Origin: Apilactobacillus kunkeei
Lineage (GTDB): Bacteria > Bacillota > Bacilli > Lactobacillales > Lactobacillaceae
NCBI RefSeq assembly: GCF_001308195.1
Contig: NZ_JXDF01000031.1
Span: 1 to 64,000, forward strand
Direction of reading: 5' to 3'
DNA length: 64,000 nt
Shown here: positions 38,189 through 45,248 of the stretch, one piece after another
Layout of the letters: each line of letters begins with the position of its first letter
How positions within the stretch are numbered: position 1 is the first letter of the stretch
The notes under the pieces: model-generated
Database searches by the model: none
Seen by the model: only the letters and a program-made list of their open reading frames with translations
What the model was told of the DNA's origin: nothing
Made by a program: the position numbers and the translations under genes

Positions 38189-39499
38189 ATGTTAAAGGGA
38201 ATTGCTAATTTCTTTCATTTTGATGAACTAGGTACTAACTACCGTACTGAATTCATCGCTGGTTTAACTACCTTCGTTTCAATGGTTTACATTCTATTCG
38301 TAAACCCAAACGTTATGAGTGCTTCAGGTATCGATAAGGGTGCCATGTTCACTGCAACAGCACTTGCAACCGCTCTTGGATGTTTCTTAATGGGAATCAT
38401 CGCTAACTACCCAATCGCTTTATCTACCAGTTTGGGTACTAACGCTTTCTTCGCCTACTCAGTCTGTGTGGGTATGAAGGTTCCTTGGCAAACAGCGCTA
38501 GCCGGTACATTTATCGCAGCTATTATTTTCATGATTTTAACAGCGTTCAAGCTAAGAGAAACAATCATCGACGCTATTCCAGCTGATTTAAAGAGTGCCA
38601 TTGCCGGTGGTATTGGTCTATTCATTGCCTTTCTTGGTTTAAACCAAGGTGGCCTAGTTGTTGCTGACAAGGCAACTCTAGTAACGCTTGGATCACTTCA
38701 CGTTGGTAGTACTTGGTTAACTATCTTTGGTTTAATCCTAACCGTTGTATTAATGAGTGCCCGCGTTCCTGCAGCTATCTTCATTAGTATGGTTGCTACT
38801 ACTATCTTAGGTATGGTTACTGGATTAATCGCTTTACCAACTCACGTAGTTTCAAGCGTTCCAAGTATCAAACCAATCTTCTTAACTGCAATTTCACACG
38901 TTACTGATATCAACACATTACAACTATGGATTGTTGTATTTACCTTCTTATTAGTTACCTTCTTCGATACCACTGGTACTCTAGTTGGTTTAGCTAAACA
39001 AGCTGGTTTCATTAAGGACAACAAAATCCCACGTATCGGCCGTGCCCTAGGTTCTGACTCACTAGCCATGGTTGGTGGTTCTCTACTAGGTTCATCTCCA
39101 ATGGGTGCCTTTGTTGAATCATCAGCAGGTATCGCCGTTGGTGGTCGTTCTGGTTTCACAGTAATCGTTACTGGTATCTTCTTCTTACTAGGAACATTCT
39201 TCTCACCACTACTTGGTGTAATTACCGATCAAGTTACTGCTCCTGCATTAATCGTTATCGGTATTCTAATGGCTAACGCCCTACGTGATATTCACTGGGA
39301 CAAGTTCGAATTAGCTGCTCCATCATTCTTGATTGTATTAGGTATGCCACTTACTTACAGTATCTCAGATGGTATTGCTTTAGGTTTCATCGTATACCCA
39401 ATCTCAATGTTGGCTGCTAAACGAGGAAAAGAAGTTCACCCACTAATGTACGTGCTAGGTGTAATCTTCATCATCTTCTTCTGGCTATTAAACGAATAA
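38189..39499 (+). CDS. NCS2 purine permease (AzgA/PbuG-like)
   Basis: The protein has 436 residues and about 12-14 helices. AzgA-type motifs are present: FIAGLTTFVSMVYILFVNP at the start, SLGTNAFFAYSV, and FFDTTGTLVGLAKQAGF with GSSPMGAFVESSAGI in the second half. It imports hypoxanthine, guanine or adenine with protons. AAAGGAG lies 8 nt before the ATG. A nucleobase importer fits an auxotrophic lactic acid bacterium; its exact specificity is not readable. Confidence 0.92.
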   Translation: MLKGIANFFHFDELGTNYRTEFIAGLTTFVSMVYILFVNPNVMSASGIDKGAMFTATALATALGCFLMGIIANYPIALSTSLGTNAFFAYSVCVGMKVPWQTALAGTFIAAIIFMILTAFKLRETIIDAIPADLKSAIAGGIGLFIAFLGLNQGGLVVADKATLVTLGSLHVGSTWLTIFGLILTVVLMSARVPAAIFISMVATTILGMVTGLIALPTHVVSSVPSIKPIFLTAISHVTDINTLQLWIVVFTFLLVTFFDTTGTLVGLAKQAGFIKDNKIPRIGRALGSDSLAMVGGSLLGSSPMGAFVESSAGIAVGGRSGFTVIVTGIFFLLGTFFSPLLGVITDQVTAPALIVIGILMANALRDIHWDKFELAAPSFLIVLGMPLTYSISDGIALGFIVYPISMLAAKRGKEVHPLMYVLGVIFIIFFWLLNE

Positions 39500-39509
39500 T
39501 AAGACAAAT

Positions 39510-39539
39510 AAAAAGAGACCTCTGCGGAGGTCTCTTTTT
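39510..39539. terminator. Shared terminator, purine permease and retron RT
   Basis: The stem AAAAAGAGACCTC/GAGGTCTCTTTTT has a TGCG loop. It ends the retron transcript on the minus strand and the permease transcript on the plus strand. Confidence 0.9.
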
Positions 39540-39541
39540 AG

Positions 39542-41374
39542 TTATTTACAAAATTCCTTTAATTGGTCTAATAGAGGAATAAATCCACTCAAACCAACAG
39601 TATTGTAGTGTTTATAAACATATTTGGACAATGTTTGCTTTCCAAATTCTTTATCCGAGTCTTTATTTGCGTTTCTATTAAAAGTTTTTTGATTAATTGT
39701 TATAGTTGACAAATCTATTAAATTCTCAATGTCTATTGATAAATCATTATTACCTTTAAAATTTTTATCATTGATATGATCATCAATATAGTTTTCTAAC
39801 TCTTTTTTATAGTTTTTATCTTTAATTAAAGTTATCAAATAAAGATTATCAGCTATCACTAATTTCCCTTCAGAAATAAGTTTTCTATATTGACTTGTTG
39901 CTTTATTACCATAAACATGATTTAAAAAGGAACGTAGTGGTTTATTTTTCTTATCGAGATATTCATTATCAAACAATAAAATGACTTTCTTACTTTTGTT
40001 ACCTAGTTTATTTACAAAATAATCATAATAATTTTTATTTTCCTTTGTCTTCTTATCTAATGCAATACCCCAATATTCAACTATTTTACTCATTACACTT
40101 GCGCCATCGTCAGACAGTCCCAAATAATAGTCTTTAATGCTATAGTCTATCTCATTACGTTTATAGTTTTCTTTTAATAAATCTTCGTTTCCTCTCTTAA
40201 AAAAATCAATATTAAACTCAAAAGTTCCATTATTATTTCTAATAAGCTCTGGATATCTATTATAATACATCATCATTGCAGCCTTTATATATCTAATGTC
40301 TGTCTTACCCTCAACAAAAATTAATGGTTTAGAACCGTGAATAAAATATTTATAAAATAGAAATTTTCGATATTGCTCATCAAATCCGCCCAAATAAGGT
40401 TCATATCTATACTTAGTCGTTGATTTTATGAAATTGCTGTATTCCTTACTTTTTCTTGCATATTTTCTTGATTCAATTAAAAAATTATAACGTTTCACTT
40501 GATTTACAAAAGCAAATCTACCTTCAAGTTTATTTAATTTATCAAACTTTTTACCGTCTATAAAATATTTCCCGTCACTGTACAGATTAAAGGCTTGAGC
40601 TCTGAGATCTCTGTAGTACTTTCTGGAAACATTAATTTTTTTGTTAACTACCAAACCGGTAACTTCTTGCTTAGAAGAAGAAAATTGAAGTCTTGTCTTC
40701 TTTTTGTTAATTTTAAATCCTTGTCGATAAAGTAAAAATTTTAATTCTTCTACAAAGTTAATATACCTATATTTGAAGTTGGAATCGTTGGTAGAGAATG
40801 TCATATCATCAGCATATCTCGTATAGTCTAGCTTGTATTTTTTTGAAAGTTTCAAAATCTTAAAATCAACTATTCTAAAAATAAAATTAGTTAATACAGG
40901 GGAAGAAGGGGATCCCTGAGGTAATTTATTTTTGTATGTAAATATTTTGCTCAAAATTACCGAAAGTTGCTTATTCATTTTAAAATCATTGCTTTTCTGA
41001 AGATACCCATACACTCTACCAAAATTAAATTCATCGAAAAAGTCCTCTATATCTAAGTTTAGGATAAACTTCTTATTTCTGTGTACTTTAGCATTAGACA
41101 TTATATTTCTTTTCTTGATAAATGCTTGAGATACATTAAATGAGCCATATTTATTATCATATTCCTCAGAAAGCTTTTTTTGTAATTTCTTTTGTAATTT
41201 CTTCAACGGACCCTTCGGGCATGATATAAACCTACTACCTCCACTTTTCTTAGGTAAAGAGAATTCCTCATAAAAAGAATCTACGCCCTTAAAATAAACC
41301 ACAAAATTTATTAGTTTAACACTAACACCTATATATCTAGATAAAGATTCTACGCTTTTTACATCTTTAAACAA
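39542..41374 (-). CDS. Retron reverse transcriptase fused to a TOPRIM-like domain
   Basis: The protein has 610 residues from a TTG at 41374 (GGGGGG 6 nt upstream). An in-frame ATG at 41416 would put the a2 repeat of the RNA inside the gene. RT motifs run in order: KKSGGSRFISCP, retron-specific NAKVH (NAxxH, residues 94-98), ILNLDIEDFFDEF, LPQGSPSSPVLTN, catalytic YADD (187-190) and retron VTG (238-240, in VTGLVVN). The C-terminal third (about 345-610) has TOPRIM-like acidic motifs: LIFVEGKTD (Glu 355) and ILLFDNE (469-471; DxE rather than the usual DxD). This matches RT-TOPRIM retrons such as Ec67/Eco2, which act in phage defence. AT-rich codons suggest transfer. Confidence 0.92.
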   Translation of the reverse strand: MFKDVKSVESLSRYIGVSVKLINFVVYFKGVDSFYEEFSLPKKSGGSRFISCPKGPLKKLQKKLQKKLSEEYDNKYGSFNVSQAFIKKRNIMSNAKVHRNKKFILNLDIEDFFDEFNFGRVYGYLQKSNDFKMNKQLSVILSKIFTYKNKLPQGSPSSPVLTNFIFRIVDFKILKLSKKYKLDYTRYADDMTFSTNDSNFKYRYINFVEELKFLLYRQGFKINKKKTRLQFSSSKQEVTGLVVNKKINVSRKYYRDLRAQAFNLYSDGKYFIDGKKFDKLNKLEGRFAFVNQVKRYNFLIESRKYARKSKEYSNFIKSTTKYRYEPYLGGFDEQYRKFLFYKYFIHGSKPLIFVEGKTDIRYIKAAMMMYYNRYPELIRNNNGTFEFNIDFFKRGNEDLLKENYKRNEIDYSIKDYYLGLSDDGASVMSKIVEYWGIALDKKTKENKNYYDYFVNKLGNKSKKVILLFDNEYLDKKNKPLRSFLNHVYGNKATSQYRKLISEGKLVIADNLYLITLIKDKNYKKELENYIDDHINDKNFKGNNDLSIDIENLIDLSTITINQKTFNRNANKDSDKEFGKQTLSKYVYKHYNTVGLSGFIPLLDQLKEFCK

Positions 41375-41400
41375 AAAAATCCCCCCAGAGTACAAAAAAA

Positions 41401-41549
41401 GTATAAGATCACTCATTTCGACAGCGCCCCTCAGTTTACAGGTACACCTGCTTACAAGTAAATTTGGAAGCTAAAGTTAGTAGAAGGGGACACCCCCCAC
41501 CAATTTGGTCAAAACTCGCGAATCACGAGCACATAATCTGATCTTATAC
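41401..41549 (-). ncRNA. Retron msr-msd RNA
   Basis: On the minus strand GTATAAGATCA (a1, 41539-41549) and TGATCTTATAC (a2, 41401-41411) form a perfect 11-bp inverted repeat bounding 149 nt directly upstream of the RT. Inside are msr hairpins CTCG/CGAG (41515-41529) and ACCA/TGGT (41499-41509). An msd-like nested stem follows: CCCCT/AGGGG (41427-41431 with 41485-41489) around TTTAC/GTAAA and CAGG-TACA-CCTG (coordinates and bases as on the plus strand). RT would copy the msd part into DNA primed from a guanosine just after a1; the exact branch G and msd ends cannot be fixed by eye. Confidence 0.85.
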
Positions 41550-41557
41550 CATCATTA

Positions 41558-41586
41558 ATTTTATTGTAGTCCGTGTAATCTTTCAA
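41558..41586 (-). promoter_or_regulatory. Retron promoter
   Basis: On the minus strand TTGAAA (41581-41586) and TAAAAT (41558-41563) have a 17-nt spacer. Transcription would start at about 41550, right at the first base of a1, which is where retron RNAs begin. Confidence 0.8.
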
Positions 41587-41668
41587 ATTAAATTTCTATT
41601 AGTTTTAAATGTCATAATTATACGATTTATACATTTATTAATACATAATACGGAAATTTAATAAAATA

Positions 41669-42019
41669 TTATATTAAATATCCAAGTAATGCTGCCAGAA
41701 TCCCTAGTAATGCACTTAATAGGTAGTATGCAAATGCCATGACCTTTTTCTTGGTACCCAATTGTACTGTTTCATTCATATAGGTAGAAAAGGTGGTGTA
41801 TCCACCAAGAATTGCAATAGAAAAAGCAAGGATAAAAGTATTTTTAGATAGCTGTCCATTAACCAATCCTAACAGAAACGATCCAGTGATGTTAATGAAG
41901 AAAGTCGCCACTGGAAAGGCGTTTTTCGAAAACATCTTCTTTAGTCCATTGGTAACTCCAAAACGGATTAGAGAACCAACTGCGGCACCCAAACCAACGA
42001 TTAAAACACTCTCAATCAT
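41669..42019 (-). CDS. crcB: CrcB/Fluc fluoride channel subunit, second gene
   Basis: The protein has 116 residues and four helices, with the Fluc motif GGYTTFSTY and an early GAAVGSLIRFG. Fluc proteins are dual-topology dimers exporting fluoride. Two adjacent genes overlapping by 4 nt suggest an obligate heterodimer. No clear terminator follows, so transcripts might run into the retron. Confidence 0.92.
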   Translation of the reverse strand: MIESVLIVGLGAAVGSLIRFGVTNGLKKMFSKNAFPVATFFINITGSFLLGLVNGQLSKNTFILAFSIAILGGYTTFSTYMNETVQLGTKKKVMAFAYYLLSALLGILAALLGYLI

Positions 42020-42399
42020 AGTTGATCCTCCTTATTTTCAAAGCTTTGGCCTAATTTATTTCCAATCTGAGCTAATATTAAACCTCCGATTAGACTCACT
42101 AATACGTATAAAAGACCTATACCAATTTTGTGGTTTAAAAACAAATTGACACTGTCGAATGAAAATGTTGAAAAAGTGGTAAACCCACCAACTAAGCCAA
42201 CACTTAGCCCCGTCATTAAATCATTAGATATCTCAATTAAATAAGGAAGTGCACCAGTGATAAACGCTAAGACAAACGCACCAATTAAGTTAATTATGAT
42301 GGTTGCGATAAAGTGATCATCGCCAGCTAAAATCGTGAAGTATCCACGCAAAATACCGCCAATAAAGGCTAGAAGAAATATGTATAGTACTCTTCTCAT
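42016..42399 (-). CDS. crcB: CrcB/Fluc fluoride channel subunit, first gene
   Basis: The protein has 127 residues and four helices, with GGFTTFSTFSFD and an N-terminal GGILRGYF segment. It overlaps the next crcB gene by 4 nt. I looked for a fluoride riboswitch (crcB motif) upstream and saw none. AAAGGG precedes the ATG. It protects cytoplasmic enzymes such as enolase from fluoride. Confidence 0.92.
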   Translation of the reverse strand: MRRVLYIFLLAFIGGILRGYFTILAGDDHFIATIIINLIGAFVLAFITGALPYLIEISNDLMTGLSVGLVGGFTTFSTFSFDSVNLFLNHKIGIGLLYVLVSLIGGLILAQIGNKLGQSFENKEDQL

Positions 42400-42637
42400 C
42401 TAAAATTACCCTTTCTATTTATAAACATTCATAATAATAAATCTTATCATACGTCGTATATTTACTATACCAATTAGCATTTTTACTTTGACATTTAGTC
42501 TGTTAAAACTTATCATAATTAGAGAGTGATAACTAAAATTAAAAAACATTAAAAACAAAACTTAAAATCTTAGATAAAAATTTTTAAAACCGATTTATAG
42601 ATAAGATAAGAAGATATAAATAAGGAGCAATAACTTT

Positions 42638-43522
42638 ATGTTACTGGGAAGCATAGAGGCTGGAGGCACAAAGTTCGTTTGTGCCGTGGGTAACACTGAC
42701 TACCAAGTTTTAGATAGTTTGGTAATTCCTACCACTACCCCTGTTGAAACCTTTAGTAAGGCTATCGACTTCTTCAAACAATTTGAAGATTTAGCAGCAC
42801 TAAGTATTTCATCATTCGGCCCAATTGAAATTAGAAAAGATTCCACCAAGTACGGTTACATTACCGAAACTCCCAAGCCTGGTTGGTCAAATGAAAACTT
42901 TTTGGGAGTATTTAAAGAGGAATTTGATATTCCAATGTATTGGACAACTGACGTTAACGGATCAGTGTTCGGAGAATACGTTAATCTAAAAAATAGCGGC
43001 CAAAGGTTAGATTCTTTGGTTTATTACACTATCGGTACAGGTGTCGGTGCTGGAATCATCATTAACGGACAATTTGTAGGAGACATGGGCCATCCAGAAA
43101 TGGGTCACGTGAAGTTAAAACGTCACGAAGACGACCTGGATTTCGATGGAATATGTCCATACCACAAGGACTGTCTTGAAGGACTAGTCTGTGGACCTAC
43201 ATTCGAAGCCCGTCTAGGTATGAAGGGGCAAGAAGTTGCGCAAACTAACCACGTTTGGGACATCATGGCCTACTACGTAGCACAAGCTGCATTGCAAACA
43301 ACACTAACCTTCAGACCTGCCAAGATTATTTTTGGTGGTGGCGTAGTTAGTGAAAAATTTCTCAAAAAGGTTAGATCGGAATTTTCTAAGCTATTAAATG
43401 GCTATATTGACATTAAGAACCTAGAAGAATACATTTCAACTCCAACCCTTGATGGAAACGGCTCTGCAACCTACGGAAACTTCGCTTTGGCTGATGCTTT
43501 GATTAAGCACGAAGTTAAATAA
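42638..43522 (+). CDS. scrK: Fructokinase (ROK family)
   Basis: The protein has 294 residues. The ROK opening is GSIEAGGTKFVCAVG (ATP-binding), followed by the sugar-site Asp in DVNGSVFGEY, and GTGVGAGIIINGQF. The zinc-binding ROK signature is GHVKLKRHEDDLDFDGICPYHKDCLEGLVCGP (His and three Cys/His partners, written here across residues about 157-188 in abbreviated form GHVK...CPYHKDC...CGP). It phosphorylates fructose to fructose-6-phosphate. It lies directly upstream of a mannitol dehydrogenase-like gene, so fructose handling is grouped here. GGAG is upstream of the ATG. The motif text should be read as key residues, not as a search string. Confidence 0.92.
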   Translation: MLLGSIEAGGTKFVCAVGNTDYQVLDSLVIPTTTPVETFSKAIDFFKQFEDLAALSISSFGPIEIRKDSTKYGYITETPKPGWSNENFLGVFKEEFDIPMYWTTDVNGSVFGEYVNLKNSGQRLDSLVYYTIGTGVGAGIIINGQFVGDMGHPEMGHVKLKRHEDDLDFDGICPYHKDCLEGLVCGPTFEARLGMKGQEVAQTNHVWDIMAYYVAQAALQTTLTFRPAKIIFGGGVVSEKFLKKVRSEFSKLLNGYIDIKNLEEYISTPTLDGNGSATYGNFALADALIKHEVK

Positions 43523-43580
43523 GTTCAGTTTTACACAATCTAAAATTGAATTGATTGAATATTTTTATAAAAAAATTTAC

Positions 43581-43624
43581 ACGGCGTAAAACGTTATTAT
43601 ATCAACGTTATACGCCGTTTTTTC
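43581..43624 (+). terminator. Terminator after fructokinase
   Basis: The stem ACGGCGTAAAACGTT/AACGTTATACGCCGT (one mismatch) has an 8-nt loop and is followed by T6. The remaining 261-nt gap to the dehydrogenase has no gene that I can support. Confidence 0.9.
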
Positions 43625-43783
43625 GTGCCTTTTATATAAACTTAAGAATTAAATTTCATCAAAACACTTTCATTTTTTTAAAAATGAGTTATTATAATAC
43701 TTGTAAGTTTGTGAAAGTCTTAATTAATTCACAACTTCATAAAAAATAATACTTAAAATTCAATTTGGAAAGGATCTTGAATT

Positions 43784-44785
43784 ATGAAAGCATTAGTTTT
43801 AACAGGCAAGAAACAATTAGAAATCCAAAACACTGAAATGCCAGAACCAAAGGCAAATGAAGTTGTTATCAACGCAAAATACGCTGGTATCTGTGGTACT
43901 GACTACGCACTATACAATGGTCTACCAGGTTCAGCTGACGCTGTTCCTCCAATCGTATTAGGTCATGAAAACTCAGGTGTTATCTCAGCTGTAGGTTCAG
44001 ATGTTACTGATCTTAAAGTTGGTGACCGTGTTACTGTTGACCCTAACATCTACTGTGGTAAGTGTGACTACTGTCGTACAGCTCGTCCAGAACTATGTGA
44101 CAACCTATCAGCCGTTGGTGTTACTAGAAATGGTGGTCTAGAAGAATACTTCACTGCCCCAACCCAAGTTGTTTACAAGTTACCAGACAACGTTGACTTG
44201 AAGTCAGCTGCTACTTGTGAACCTATCTCATGTGCCGTTCACGGTATGGACTTATTAAACATCAAACCTTACCAAAAAGCTCTAGTTATTGGTGATGGTT
44301 ACATGGGTCTAATCTTTGCACAATTACTACGTTCATACGGTGTTAAAGAAGTTGACTTAACTGGTCGTCATGATGACAAATTAGCTGCTGAAAAAGAAAA
44401 GCTAAACATCGACCGTGTTATCAACACTACTAAGGAAGAAATTCCAGCCGAATATGACGTTGTTATTGAAGCCGTTGGTCAACCAGCTACTCAAGAACAA
44501 GCAATCGAAGCAACTGTTAAGGGTGCTCAAGTATTAATGTTCGGTGTTGGTGCTCCAGATCAAAAATTCAGCATGAACACATACGAAGTATTCAAGAAAC
44601 AATTAACTATCCAAGGTGCATTCATCAACCCTAACTCATTCGAAGATGCTATTGCCCTACTACAAAGTGGTAAAGTTAATGTTGAAAAGATTATTGATAA
44701 CATCATCTCACTAGAAGACGTTGAAAGTGTCCTAAATGGTACTTCAAACCTAACTGGTAAATGTGTTGTTAAAGTTTCTGACTAA
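43784..44785 (+). CDS. Mannitol 2-dehydrogenase-like zinc alcohol dehydrogenase
   Basis: The protein has 333 residues of the medium-chain dehydrogenase family. Catalytic zinc ligands are C37 in GICGTD and His-Glu in LGHENSG; the structural zinc cysteines lie in CGKCDYCRTARPELC. The Rossmann loop is VIGDGYMG. Segments NGLPGSADAVPPIVLGHENSG and VTVDPNIYCG match my memory of lactobacillar mannitol 2-dehydrogenases, which reduce fructose to mannitol and regenerate NAD+. With no alcohol dehydrogenase half on AdhE, such an electron sink would matter. Codon bias suggests high expression. Confidence 0.82.
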   Translation: MKALVLTGKKQLEIQNTEMPEPKANEVVINAKYAGICGTDYALYNGLPGSADAVPPIVLGHENSGVISAVGSDVTDLKVGDRVTVDPNIYCGKCDYCRTARPELCDNLSAVGVTRNGGLEEYFTAPTQVVYKLPDNVDLKSAATCEPISCAVHGMDLLNIKPYQKALVIGDGYMGLIFAQLLRSYGVKEVDLTGRHDDKLAAEKEKLNIDRVINTTKEEIPAEYDVVIEAVGQPATQEQAIEATVKGAQVLMFGVGAPDQKFSMNTYEVFKKQLTIQGAFINPNSFEDAIALLQSGKVNVEKIIDNIISLEDVESVLNGTSNLTGKCVVKVSD

Positions 44786-44804
44786 TTTTTTGGAGGCTTA
44801 AATT

Positions 44805-45197
44805 ATGGCTTTAAACGATTACTTTGATGGACTACAACACGTAGGTATCCCATCAAAAGACTTAGACAAAACAATCGAATTTTACAAATCACTTGGTTTT
44901 GATCAAGCTGGTTTATTCCACAATGGTGAAAACCGTTGTGCCTTCATGAGATATGGTAACCTAACCGTTGAAACATGGGAAGGCGATCCAGTTGCAATGG
45001 AAAATGGTTCTATCAACCATATTTCAATGAACTGTACTGATGTTGATAAAGCATTCGCAGCCGCTAAAGAACAAGGCTTCGATGTTTTAGACGATGAAAT
45101 CCAATCAATCCCTACTTTCTGGGATAACGGAATCCGTTTCTTCAACATTCAAGGTCCTAATCACGAAAAGATCGAATTTTGCCAAATTGTAAAATAA
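44805..45197 (+). CDS. VOC (glyoxalase/bleomycin-resistance fold) protein
   Basis: The protein has 130 residues and two beta-alpha-beta-beta-beta halves: LQHVGIPSKDLDKTIEFYKSLGF and INHISMNCTDVDKAFAAAKEQGF. Putative metal ligands are His 12 and the late Glu in HEKIEFCQ. It follows mannitol dehydrogenase by 19 nt with GGAGG before the ATG, so the two form an operon. It could be a lactoylglutathione-lyase-like or isomerase enzyme; the reaction is unknown. Confidence 0.85.
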   Translation: MALNDYFDGLQHVGIPSKDLDKTIEFYKSLGFDQAGLFHNGENRCAFMRYGNLTVETWEGDPVAMENGSINHISMNCTDVDKAFAAAKEQGFDVLDDEIQSIPTFWDNGIRFFNIQGPNHEKIEFCQIVK

Positions 45198-45211
45198 TAT
45201 CTTTCGATCAT

Positions 45212-45248
45212 AAAAAGCACCCAAGCATTATGCTTGGGTGCTTTTTTT
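45212..45248. terminator. Shared terminator, VOC gene and lepA-like gene
   Basis: The stem AAAAAGCACCCAAGCA/TGCTTGGGTGCTTTTT lies between convergent genes. Confidence 0.92.

Noticed and set aside
39542-41374. Group II intron or DGR reverse transcriptase
   Set aside because: There is no maturase or HNH domain and no variable-repeat pair; NAxxH, VTG and the a1/a2-flanked RNA are retron features.
42400-42637. Fluoride riboswitch before the crcB pair
   Set aside because: I searched the leader by eye for the conserved crcB-motif segments and did not see them.
43555-43749. 64-codon plus-strand frame after fructokinase
   Set aside because: It runs straight through a strong terminator hairpin and has no ribosome site.
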